A stretch of DNA of 64,000 nt, taken from contig DDEZ01000002.1 in the NCBI GenBank assembly GCA_002336805.1, forward strand, positions 620,001 through 684,000, given 5' to 3'. Under the pieces are notes generated by a model. That model worked only from the letters and a program-made list of their open reading frames with translations. It was not told the origin of the DNA and searched no databases. This DNA is from Bacteroidetes bacterium UBA1941. GTDB taxonomy: Bacteria > Bacteroidota > Bacteroidia > Chitinophagales > LD1. Positions 18,698 through 26,535 of this stretch are shown here, in pieces; position 1 is the first letter of the stretch; each line of letters starts with the position of its first letter. Both the position numbers and the translations under genes were made by a program.

Positions 18698-18718
18698 TCT
18701 CCCCTGATTCAGGGGAGA
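18698..18718. repeat. 21-nt near-perfect palindrome before the DUF559 gene
   Basis: tctcccctga (18698-18707) and tcaggggaga (18709-18718) are perfect complements around one base. The equivalent place downstream of the gene (about 19188-19222) keeps flanking similarity (ggctgt, aagtc, ggagatt) but lacks one arm. Confidence 0.8.
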
Positions 18719-18745
18719 TTTAGAGGGGTTTAAACTGGGCGCAAT

Positions 18746-19114
18746 ATGAAAACGCAAGTACATAACATCCGCATACTAAAGGAGAACCGTCAGGCACTAA
18801 GAAATACCTCTACTCCTGCGGAAGCAGCGTTGTGGTTAAAACTCCAAAAGAGCCAGCTCGACGGCAGAAAGTTTCGTCGCCAGCATAGTGTTGGTACTTA
18901 TATTCTTGACTTTTATTGCCCGTCAGAGATGCTAGCTATTGAGTTAGATGGAGCCGATCATTATACTCCAGAAGGAAAAGGGAACGATACGGAAAGGACT
19001 GCCTATCTAAATAGCTTAAACATATCCGTAGTTAGATTTGAAAACCGGCTTGTATTTGAGAAAATAGATTTTGTGCTGGATGAGATAAAGAGACATTTCA
19101 CGGTGAAAATATAA
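18746..19114 (+). CDS. DUF559 domain protein (Vsr/PD-(D/E)XK-like nuclease)
   Basis: 122 residues covering the whole DUF559 domain. Conserved pieces: TPAEAALWLKL near the N-terminus, FRRQHSVGTYILDFYC and LAIELDGADHY, where the Asp of ILDFYC and the Glu-x-Asp of IELDG fit the PD-(D/E)XK nuclease core, then VVRFEN. The family resembles the very short patch repair endonuclease Vsr, but activity is largely unproven. The gene sits alone between two convergent genes and is enclosed by a 68-bp direct repeat with palindromes. It is less G+C-rich than neighbours: 23 and 25 G/C in two 60-base lines (18961, 18901) against 34 in a line of the arginase gene (18361). This suggests transfer or mobility. Confidence 0.88.
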   Translation: MKTQVHNIRILKENRQALRNTSTPAEAALWLKLQKSQLDGRKFRRQHSVGTYILDFYCPSEMLAIELDGADHYTPEGKGNDTERTAYLNSLNISVVRFENRLVFEKIDFVLDEIKRHFTVKI

Positions 19115-19178
19115 TACACCTATTCTCCGCCTTATCACTCCGGGCCTCTCCTAAAATAGGAGAGGAGGAATACAAAAT
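19111..19178. repeat. Direct repeat copy 2 right of the DUF559 gene (REP-like)
   Basis: This is the partner of 18600-18667 (63/68 identical) and keeps the cctctcct/aggagagg hairpin. It overlaps the last codons of the DUF559 gene by 4 nt. Weaker similarity continues to about 19222. Confidence 0.85.
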
Positions 19179-19258
19179 ACAATCCAGGCTGTCCAAGTCG
19201 CGGAGATTCAGATGAGGTGAAAGATCGGTACAGATCCTGCCTGATGAACTAATCCTGG

Positions 19259-20143
19259 TTACAAACTCGCATTCAGTTCGCCATGATTGGGCTGCTTAGG
19301 CTCGAATGGTCTGGCACGCTCGTAGGCAGCGCGCTCCTTCCACTCATGCCAGCGCTCAGGTGCCAGGAGGTTAAAGCCCTTATCCACCAGAAAGTGTGAT
19401 GCGATATTGAAGGCTCCCCTGCCCCTGGTGGCCCAGCTGCTCTGAGAGCGCAGCGCCAGCCCAAAGCTGAAATCCAGGTAGTGCATATAGTGCCAGTAGC
19501 GGGTAGGCATAAAGATCATCTCGCCATGAGACAGGATGGTCTCATAGCCCTGCACATTCTGTAGCGCAGGAAACTTCTCATAGTCCGGTTTCTCAGGTGC
19601 TATGAGGCTTTTGACCGTATATGGATGATGGTAGATCTTGGCAGACTCCTCCGGAGGGAAAAGTATGACACGCTTGTGACCTACAAACTGTGTGAGGAAT
19701 ACATTAGCACAGTCTATATCATAGTGCATGGTCACCTCTGAGCCCTCACCGCCAAAGAACATGAAGGGGAACCTCTTCAGGAAGCCACGCATCACCGTCG
19801 GAAACTGAAAATCATCTCTGAGCTCAGGTGCTGACCGGAATATATCAAACAGGAAAAGTCGCAGGTCCGTGTGTCCTTTCTCAGTCTCTGCCAGGAAGTC
19901 GCGAAACTTCATCTCTTTATCAGAAGACATATAGCCGGGTCCCGGCTTGGAGTAGTTGCTGCTGAAAACAGGAACTGTGAGATCACCATACTGACTCTTG
20001 AAAAAGTCCAGTGACCATTTATGCATGGCCGGCCAATCCTTTGTGAGATCAGTAAATACCACTGGTTTCTGAGGGCGCAGGTATTCGTTTACAAACTCTT
20101 TTTTGGTGAGTCCGCTGCGCCTGTCTACTTGTTTCAGAACCAT
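19259..20143 (-). CDS. Cupin-like/JmjC-domain protein (probable Fe(II)/2-oxoglutarate hydroxylase)
   Basis: 294 residues from the ATG at 20141-20143 (MVLKQVDRR); an ATG one codon upstream is equally possible, and a longer open frame to 20233 encodes a non-conserved N-terminus. The protein reads KPVVFTDLTKDWPA, FGGEGSEVTMHYDIDCANVF (the His-x-Asp metal pair), VGHKRVILFPP, and HGEMIFMPTRYWHYM (third ligand His). This is the Cupin_8 fold, whose members hydroxylate protein side chains or act on tRNA; the substrate here is unknown. It converges on the DUF559 repeat cassette. There is no signal peptide in the short form. Confidence 0.85.
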   Translation of the reverse strand: MVLKQVDRRSGLTKKEFVNEYLRPQKPVVFTDLTKDWPAMHKWSLDFFKSQYGDLTVPVFSSNYSKPGPGYMSSDKEMKFRDFLAETEKGHTDLRLFLFDIFRSAPELRDDFQFPTVMRGFLKRFPFMFFGGEGSEVTMHYDIDCANVFLTQFVGHKRVILFPPEESAKIYHHPYTVKSLIAPEKPDYEKFPALQNVQGYETILSHGEMIFMPTRYWHYMHYLDFSFGLALRSQSSWATRGRGAFNIASHFLVDKGFNLLAPERWHEWKERAAYERARPFEPKQPNHGELNASL

Positions 20144-20299
20144 CATGCTACGCAAAGGTACAGTATAAATTAACAATCTACGAATGGGCTGATAACATTC
20201 ATGAGGATACGGATCAGGTACCGGTAAAAACAAAGTCTATATGGATGAATCAAAACATATATATGGCATTACTAACCTAAACTTTGACAAACCCGTGAC

Positions 20300-20329
20300 T
20301 TGCATCCGCGTATTATTCCTTTAAATTTG
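20300..20329 (+). promoter_or_regulatory. Bacteroidota-type promoter for gldF-gldG
   Basis: TTG (20300-20302), a 19-nt spacer and TAAATTTG (20322-20329) match the -33/-7 consensus. The gldF start codon is 75 nt downstream. Confidence 0.55.
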
Positions 20330-20403
20330 CCGACCATCAAAATACGTTAACAAGACCAGCGTATACAGGACCTTATGGGTGGGTTTAATTATTATTACAT
20401 CTG

Positions 20404-21135
20404 ATGTTTGCCATATTTCAGAAAGAACTGCGCCAGTTTTTTAGCTCGCTGATAGGCTATATAGCCATCTGCGTCTTCCTGCTGCTGGTGGGTTTCATGG
20501 TGTGGTTCTCCCCGGAGGCCAATATCCTGGATGCGGGCTACGCCTCTCTGGATTACTTCTTTTATATAGCACCATTCATCCTCATGATGCTGATCCCGGC
20601 TATCACCATGCGCTCCTTCTCTGAGGAGATGCAGTCAGGTACCATAGAGCTGCTGGCTACCCGCCCCCTCACGGATACAGACATCATCATGGGCAAGTTT
20701 CTGGCGGCGCTCACGCTGGTGCTTTGCGCCATAGCGCCTACGCTCATCTACTTTTACTCTATCAGCCATCTGGCGTACCCCGTGGGCAATGTAGACACGG
20801 GTGGTATCTGGGGTTCTTACTTCGGTTTGATATTCCTCAGCGCTGTGTTTGTGGCTATCAGCCTGTTTGCCTCCTCTATCACGCGGAGCCAGATCGTGGC
20901 CTTTATACTTGGAGCCTTCATCTGCTTTATATTTTTCTATGCTATAGAGGGACTGGCGAGGCTGGGCGTATTCTATGGCAAGTCTGACTACCTCGTAGAG
21001 CAGTTTGGGCTCTATGCGCACTATGAGTCTATGGGCCGCGGCATACTGGATAGCCGGGATGTGGTATACTTCCTCTCTGTGATCATACTCTTTACATTCT
21101 TCACCCGTACATCATTAGCTAGCAGGAAATGGTAA
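20404..21135 (+). CDS. gldF: Gliding-motility ABC transporter permease GldF
   Basis: 243 residues with about six membrane helices. MFAIFQKELRQFFSSLIGYI at the start and SFSEEMQSGTIELLATRPLTD in the first cytoplasmic loop are hallmarks of the ABC-2 permease family and of GldF in particular. In Flavobacterium, GldF works with the ATPase GldA and with GldG, and the set is needed for gliding in that organism; its exact substrate is unknown. GldA is not encoded here, which is common in this phylum. The stop codon overlaps the start of gldG. A good promoter lies at 20300-20329. Confidence 0.9.
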   Translation: MFAIFQKELRQFFSSLIGYIAICVFLLLVGFMVWFSPEANILDAGYASLDYFFYIAPFILMMLIPAITMRSFSEEMQSGTIELLATRPLTDTDIIMGKFLAALTLVLCAIAPTLIYFYSISHLAYPVGNVDTGGIWGSYFGLIFLSAVFVAISLFASSITRSQIVAFILGAFICFIFFYAIEGLARLGVFYGKSDYLVEQFGLYAHYESMGRGILDSRDVVYFLSVIILFTFFTRTSLASRKW

Positions 21136-22862
21136 AAGGCGTGAAAAGAAATATGAGCAATCGTCGCGATGCGATCTTCATCCTGCTGGTCACGATGGGT
21201 ATCCTGGTATTGGCCAATGTCCTGAGCCAGTATGTCTACACGCGCTTTGACCTGACGTCAGAGAAGAAATTCTCAGTGATGCCCTCTACGCGCAACCTGG
21301 TGAAGAACCTGCACGATGTAGTGACCTTTAAGGTATACCTGGAGGGCGATATGTCTGCCAAGTATAAACGCCTGCGCCAGTCTACGCGTGACCTGCTGAT
21401 GGATCTGCGCGCCTATGGCGGCAAGAATGTAGAGTTTGAGTTTATAGACCCGGTGAAGGGTAAGAGTGACGCTGAGCGCAAAGCGCTGATAGAGGAGCTG
21501 TACAATAAGGGCCTGGCCCCTGCTACGGACCAGACCACCGGTGCCAATAAGCTGAATAATACACTGGTCTTCCCGTGCGCCATAGCCTACTATATGGGCA
21601 GGGAGTTTCCCATACAGCTCATAGAGACTCAGGCCAAGACTGACCCCGAGACCATGCTCAGCAGGTCTGCAGTCACGCTGGAGTACAAATTTGCCACAGC
21701 CATACAAAAGCTGACTCAATACCGCCAGCCCAAGATAGCCTTTAGCATCGGCCATGGTGAGCTGAATGATAATGACCTGGCAGACATACAGCAGCAACTC
21801 ATGAACCTGAAGTATGCTATAGCACGCCTGGACATCACAAAGCGGTATAAAATAGATGAGGACTTTGACGCCCTGATCATAGCCAAGCCGATGGTAGCCT
21901 TTGATGAAAAGGACAAATACAAGATAGACCAGTACATCATGCATGGCGGCAAGGTGATGTGGCTGATAGATGCTACTACGGCAGACTTTGATAGCCTGAA
22001 GACGAATCTCACAGGCCAGTTTGTAGTAGACCGCAACCTGAACCTCGATGACCAGTTATTCAAATACGGTGTACGTATCAATACTGATCTGGTACAGGAT
22101 ATCAATCACTGCAATCCGATCCCCCTCCGTGTAGGCAGTATGGGTGGCGGGCCGCAGGTAGAGCTATTCCCATGGTATTATTTCCCGCAGCTGATCTCTG
22201 ATAGTGTATACCACCCTATCGTACGCAACCTGGACCCTGTGGCATCACAGTTTGTCAGTACTATAGATACCATCCGCAATCCGGGAGTGAAGAAAACGGT
22301 ACTGCTGCATACCAGTGAAAACAGCAAGGCAGTCATGACGCCTGCCCGCGTACATTTTGGCATACTACAGCAGGCGCCAAACCCTCAGTACTATAATCAG
22401 CCTCGCCTGCCGGTGGCAGTGCTGCTGGAGGGCCAGTTTCAGTCCTTGTATACCAATCGCCTTAGCCCGGAGTTTCTGGCTATGGGAGATAGCGTGGGTA
22501 GCCTGAAATTTGCTGACCATGGTGATAATGGCGGCAAGATGATCGTGATAGGAGATGGTGACATCATCCGCAATGAGATGGCGCCGCAGAATAAATTTGC
22601 CTATCCGCTCGGCTACTACTCTGTGACCCAGCAGACATTTGCCAATAAAGACTTTATCCTGAACTGTATCCAGTACCTCACTGACAACTCCGGCCTGCTG
22701 GAGACCCGCAATAAGGAGGTAAAACTCCGCCTGCTGAATGTGCCGCGCGTGCGCGATGAAAAGGTACAGTGGCAGCTGATCAATATACTGCTGCCGATAG
22801 GCGTAGTGATCATACTGGGCCTCGGATTTACCTACTACCGCCGCAAGAAATATACTGCCTGA
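21129..22862 (+). CDS. gldG: Gliding-motility ABC transporter auxiliary protein GldG
   Basis: 577 residues: one N-terminal membrane helix (FILLVTMGILVLANVLS), a large periplasmic domain of the ABC-type uncharacterised family (RFDLTSEKKFSVMPSTRNLV, YLEGDMSAKYKRL, FSIGHGEL, VMWLIDATTADFD), and a C-terminal helix followed by YYRRKKYTA. The start at 21129 overlaps gldF by 7 nt; an alternative ATG at 21153 (MSNRRD) removes the overlap. The gene overlaps the next one by TGATG, so gldF, gldG and the DUF4340 gene are translated as a coupled operon. Confidence 0.9.
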   Translation: MVKGVKRNMSNRRDAIFILLVTMGILVLANVLSQYVYTRFDLTSEKKFSVMPSTRNLVKNLHDVVTFKVYLEGDMSAKYKRLRQSTRDLLMDLRAYGGKNVEFEFIDPVKGKSDAERKALIEELYNKGLAPATDQTTGANKLNNTLVFPCAIAYYMGREFPIQLIETQAKTDPETMLSRSAVTLEYKFATAIQKLTQYRQPKIAFSIGHGELNDNDLADIQQQLMNLKYAIARLDITKRYKIDEDFDALIIAKPMVAFDEKDKYKIDQYIMHGGKVMWLIDATTADFDSLKTNLTGQFVVDRNLNLDDQLFKYGVRINTDLVQDINHCNPIPLRVGSMGGGPQVELFPWYYFPQLISDSVYHPIVRNLDPVASQFVSTIDTIRNPGVKKTVLLHTSENSKAVMTPARVHFGILQQAPNPQYYNQPRLPVAVLLEGQFQSLYTNRLSPEFLAMGDSVGSLKFADHGDNGGKMIVIGDGDIIRNEMAPQNKFAYPLGYYSVTQQTFANKDFILNCIQYLTDNSGLLETRNKEVKLRLLNVPRVRDEKVQWQLINILLPIGVVIILGLGFTYYRRKKYTA

Positions 22863-23917
22863 TGAAAAAGCTGCTACCATACATCATCGTCCTGGCCCTG
22901 CTGGGCGCAGGAGTCGCGTTCTTTGTGATACGCTACTCGCCGTCTACACTGGCCAAAAAGGAAAGTGAATTTGCGGTACGCGATGTAGATGCCATTACCA
23001 AAGTAGTACTGACTGATATCAAAGGGCAGAAAGTGGTACTGACCAAAGAAAGCAAGCGCTGGCTGGTCAATGGCAAGTATGATATCAATGAAGAGTCTCA
23101 GGGCTTGCTCTTCACCGCCATACAAAAGATGGAGACCCAGTACCCCGTGCCTGAAAATGCCCAACCCCTGGTGCTGAAAGATATGGCCAAGAAGCGTTTT
23201 CGCTGTGAGATATATACCGGAGGGGATCAGCCATATAAGGTGTACTATGTGGGCGGGCCTACTGCAGATGGTACCGGCACATACGTGATCATGGAGGTGG
23301 ACGGCCAGATAGGCAGCAGGCCATATGTAGTGCATATATCCGGTATAGATGCCTACCTGACCAGCCGCTACTATACAGACGAGGAGTACTGGCGTAGCAA
23401 ATGGGTATACCGTGACAATGCTGCAACGATCAAGGCACTCTCTGTGACCTATGACCGGGAGAAGCAAAAGTCATTTAGCATCACCCGTGTCGGTGAGCGG
23501 GATACCTTTGTGATCACCAATAGTGATGGACTGGCAGATGCCCAGCCGAAGCAGCGTTTTATCCATCAGTACCTTGAGTTTCTGAGTGGCCTCTCGCTGG
23601 AGGCTTTTGAGAATAAGAATCCGATCAAGGATACCATCCTGGGCATGCAGCCATTCTGTACTATCAAGCTGAAACGCGTAGACAATACAGAAACGAACGT
23701 TGAGATATTCTACATGCCGATCAATGCGCATAGCCGGCAGCAGTTTGATGACAAGGGCCGTGCGCTGCTATATGATGTGGAGCACTACTATATCGCTATG
23801 GATGGCCGCCGGGACTTTGGCCTGATACAGTACTATGTATGGGGCAAAGCGCTCAGATCCTATCAGGACTTCTACGTGCGGCCGGGGGTCAAACAGCCTA
23901 CGGTAGAGACTCACTAG
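22862..23917 (+). CDS. DUF4340 domain protein, third gene of the gldFG operon
   Basis: 351 residues from the ATG at 22862, which overlaps the gldG stop (TGATG). A longer frame upstream lies inside gldG and is rejected. One N-terminal membrane anchor (MKKLLPYIIVLALLGAGVAFF) precedes a periplasmic region with DVDAITKVVLTDIKGQKVVLTKE, typical of DUF4340. Proteins of this family often follow GldG-like genes and are thought to be part of the same ABC complex, but no function is proven. No lipobox. Confidence 0.82.
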   Translation: MKKLLPYIIVLALLGAGVAFFVIRYSPSTLAKKESEFAVRDVDAITKVVLTDIKGQKVVLTKESKRWLVNGKYDINEESQGLLFTAIQKMETQYPVPENAQPLVLKDMAKKRFRCEIYTGGDQPYKVYYVGGPTADGTGTYVIMEVDGQIGSRPYVVHISGIDAYLTSRYYTDEEYWRSKWVYRDNAATIKALSVTYDREKQKSFSITRVGERDTFVITNSDGLADAQPKQRFIHQYLEFLSGLSLEAFENKNPIKDTILGMQPFCTIKLKRVDNTETNVEIFYMPINAHSRQQFDDKGRALLYDVEHYYIAMDGRRDFGLIQYYVWGKALRSYQDFYVRPGVKQPTVETH

Positions 23918-23991
23918 ACCATACCGGAAAGGTCTGAAATCACAGGATTATTGCAAAAAGGACAGTCTAACAGCACTGTTTTGAACATTAT

Positions 23992-24019
23992 AGCGGACAA
24001 ACAGTGATATTTGTCCGCT
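23992..24019 (+). terminator. Hairpin between the gldFG operon and dnaN
   Basis: A perfect 10-bp stem, agcggacaaa (23992-24001) with tttgtccgct (24010-24019), and an 8-nt loop. It is followed by ttatctatattt, a poor U tract. It lies directly upstream of the dnaN -7 box and could instead be an operator. Confidence 0.5.
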
Positions 24020-24024
24020 TTATC

Positions 24025-24032
24025 TATATTTG
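24025..24032 (+). promoter_or_regulatory. Candidate dnaN -7 box (TATATTTG)
   Basis: TATATTTG fits TAnnTTTG and lies 27 nt before the dnaN start. No TTG is seen at the normal -33 distance; that place is taken by the hairpin. Confidence 0.45.
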
Positions 24033-24059
24033 TCACTTAACCCATAAAAGTTAACTCAG

Positions 24060-25178
24060 ATGAAATTTATAGTTTCTACGACGTCTCTTCTCAAAAGCCT
24101 CCAGATGATCAGCGGTGTGATCAACACCAACTCTGTGCTGCCGATACTGGAAGATTTCCTTTTTGAGATCAAGGATGGCAAGCTGACCGGCTTTGCTACC
24201 GACCTGGAGACCTCGATGAGCACTGAGATACGTGTAGAGTCTAAGGAGTCTGGCCGTATCGCTATACCGGCACGTATCCTGATAGATACGCTGAAGACGC
24301 TCCCTGAGCAGCCACTGACTTTCAAGGTAGATACCAAGACCTTTGGCGTAGAGATCACGTCAGAGACTGGTAAGTATAAGCTAAGCGGTGAGAATCCGGA
24401 TGACTTCCCTAAGATACCTCAGCCAGAAGCTGTGACCGAGATCAATATCCCGGCCAACCTGCTGTCAAACTCTATCTCCCGTACGCTCTTTGCCGTATCA
24501 AACGATGACCTGCGCCCGGCCATGACAGGTGTGATGATGAAGGTGGACAATGAAGGCACTGTCTTCGTATCTACCGATGCACACAAGCTGGTACGTCTGG
24601 GCCGCTCAGATATCAAGACCAATAAGGCATCACAATTTATCCTGCCTAAGAAGGCACTGAGCCTGCTGAAGAGTGGTCTGCCATCATCTGAGACAGCAGT
24701 GAATGTATCTTACAATAAGTCTAATGCATTCTTCTCTTTTGAGAATACGCGCCTGATCTGCCGCCTCATAGACGCGACATATCCTGACTACAATGCGGTG
24801 ATCCCTCAGAATAATCCAAACAAGCTGACAGTGAGCCGTCTGGAGTTTCAGAATGCACTGCGCCGTATCTCTATCTACTCTAATAAGACCACCTATCAGG
24901 TCATCCTCTCTATAGCAGGCAGCGAGCTGAAGATCTCTGCACAGGATCTCGACTTCTCAAACGAAGCAAACGAGCGCCTGATCTGCAACTATGAGGGCAA
25001 TGACATGGACATCGCGTTCAACGCGCGCTTCCTCATCGAGATGCTCGGCGTACTGGACTCCAATGAGATCGAGATCGAGCTCTCTACACCTACCCGTGCC
25101 GGTGTACTCCGCCCGGTAGACAAGGCTGACAATGAGGACCTCCTCATGCTGGTAATGCCGGTAATGATCAATGCATAA
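24060..25178 (+). CDS. dnaN: DNA polymerase III beta subunit (sliding clamp)
   Basis: 372 residues, the usual length. Three clamp domains of ~120 residues: MKFIVSTTSLLKSLQMISGVI, LPILEDFLFEI and ATDLETSMS in domain I, RPAMTGVMMKV and STDAHKLVRL in domain II, and YPDYNAVIPQ with a C-terminal LLMLVMPVMIN (matching the MPMR-type end of clamps). The ring tethers the replicative polymerase and binds translesion polymerases. It is not next to dnaA here but lies directly upstream of a dinB-type polymerase gene, itself a clamp-binding partner. A strong terminator follows. Confidence 0.97.
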   Translation: MKFIVSTTSLLKSLQMISGVINTNSVLPILEDFLFEIKDGKLTGFATDLETSMSTEIRVESKESGRIAIPARILIDTLKTLPEQPLTFKVDTKTFGVEITSETGKYKLSGENPDDFPKIPQPEAVTEINIPANLLSNSISRTLFAVSNDDLRPAMTGVMMKVDNEGTVFVSTDAHKLVRLGRSDIKTNKASQFILPKKALSLLKSGLPSSETAVNVSYNKSNAFFSFENTRLICRLIDATYPDYNAVIPQNNPNKLTVSRLEFQNALRRISIYSNKTTYQVILSIAGSELKISAQDLDFSNEANERLICNYEGNDMDIAFNARFLIEMLGVLDSNEIEIELSTPTRAGVLRPVDKADNEDLLMLVMPVMINA

Positions 25179-25197
25179 GTAATAACTACATGATACT

Positions 25198-25228
25198 AAA
25201 AAGGACAGGTCGATAGCCTGTCCTTTTT
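25198..25228 (+). terminator. Intrinsic terminator after dnaN
   Basis: A 12-bp stem, aaaaaggacagg (25198-25209) with cctgtccttttt (25217-25228), a 7-nt loop and one further T. Confidence 0.88.
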
Positions 25229-25295
25229 TATTTATACCAAAAACCAGTTTATTTAAGATAAACTAATTAAATTAGTATTGCTATATTATTTAGCT

Positions 25296-26525
25296 ATGCT
25301 AATTCATCAGCCTGATAAAACCATTGTCCACTTTGACCTGGACACCTTCTTCGTCTCGGTAGAGCGCAGGCTCAACTCTGCCCTCCTGGGCAAGCCGCTG
25401 CTGATAGGCGGCACCTCTGAGCGGGGTGTGGTAGGCTCGTGTAGCTATGAAGCAAGAGCCTTCGGCGTGCAGAATGGGATGGCCATGAAAGAAGCACGCC
25501 GCCTCTGCCCCGAGGCCATCATAGTACGGGGCGACGCCAGCAAATACAGCAAGGCCTCCAGCGAGGTGACTCAGATCATCAAAGAGAGTGTACCGCTGAT
25601 GGAGAAGGCCTCCGTAGATGAATTCTATCTGGACATGACGGGTATGGATCAGATATTCGGGGTCAAAAAGTACACTCAGGAGCTACGCCAGCGCATCATC
25701 CATGAGACACGGCTGCCCATCTCTATGGGCATATCGGGAAACAAAAGTGTGTCTAAGATCGCTACCAGTGAGTCTAAGCCGAGTGGTGAGTTGACTATAG
25801 ATCCGGGGACAGAGAAAACGTTTCTCGCGCCGCTCTCTGTGCGCAAGCTACCCCTCGTGGGCCATGAGACCTATCAGGTGCTGCAAGAACTAGGCATACG
25901 TACCATACACACTCTGCAGCAGATGCCGGTACAGGCTATAGAGAAGGTGCTCGGCAAAAATGGCGAGACCATCTGGCTCCGTGCGCAGGGCATAGACAAT
26001 ACACCACTCAAGCCATACTACGAGCGGGAGTCGCTCTCACTAGAGCGCACCTTTGGCCAGGATACGATGGATCTGGTGCGCCTGCACAATACTCTCACGG
26101 CTATGACAGAGGGCCTGGCCTACCAGCTCCGCGCCGGCAATAAACTCACTGCCTGCGTCACTGTGAAAGTGCGCTATGCAGACATGCAGGTCTATAGCAG
26201 GCAGGCACGCATCCCATATACTAATTGTGATCACACTCTGCTGAGAATAGTCAAAGAGATATTCGCCAAGCTATATACCCGCAGGCAGCTGATACGTCTG
26301 GTCGGAGTGAGCTGCAGCCACCTGGTAGGCGGCGGCCACCAGATGAATATGCTGGAAGACTCCGTAGAGCTGATACAGCTCTACCAGCAGATGGACAAGC
26401 TCCGCAAAAAATATCACGACAGCCGTGTGGTAAAACGCGCCTGCACCATGGACCAGCGCAACCTGGATGTCTGGGACCCCTGGAACGGCGAACCACCTGT
26501 ACCCGGCGGCCATCGTCACGCCTAA
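25296..26525 (+). CDS. dinB: Y-family DNA polymerase (DinB/Pol IV)
   Basis: 409 residues from the ATG at 25296 (MLIHQPDKTIVHFDLD); an in-frame ATG at 25278 adds six residues. The catalytic Asp lies in HFDLDTFFVSVERR and the Asp-Glu pair in KASVDEFYLDMTGM, so this copy should be a working polymerase rather than an inactive ImuB. The palm, thumb (helix-hairpin-helix region LGIRTIHTLQQMP) and little-finger domain are present. Ten bases separate it from the dnaE-like gene, so the two form an error-prone repair pair. No LexA-type operator was recognised in the 118 bp before the start. Confidence 0.93.
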   Translation: MLIHQPDKTIVHFDLDTFFVSVERRLNSALLGKPLLIGGTSERGVVGSCSYEARAFGVQNGMAMKEARRLCPEAIIVRGDASKYSKASSEVTQIIKESVPLMEKASVDEFYLDMTGMDQIFGVKKYTQELRQRIIHETRLPISMGISGNKSVSKIATSESKPSGELTIDPGTEKTFLAPLSVRKLPLVGHETYQVLQELGIRTIHTLQQMPVQAIEKVLGKNGETIWLRAQGIDNTPLKPYYERESLSLERTFGQDTMDLVRLHNTLTAMTEGLAYQLRAGNKLTACVTVKVRYADMQVYSRQARIPYTNCDHTLLRIVKEIFAKLYTRRQLIRLVGVSCSHLVGGGHQMNMLEDSVELIQLYQQMDKLRKKYHDSRVVKRACTMDQRNLDVWDPWNGEPPVPGGHRHA

Positions 26526-26535
26526 ACCTTTTATC

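Noticed and set aside
21273..21944. Minus-strand open frame of 223 codons inside gldG
   Set aside because: It lies wholly antisense to a well-supported gene and its translation shows no family motif or sensible composition.
26467..26535. Upstream extension of the dnaE-like gene into dinB
   Set aside because: The PHP domain begins right at the ATG at 26536 (MFLNCHSYFSFGYG), the usual N-terminus of this family.
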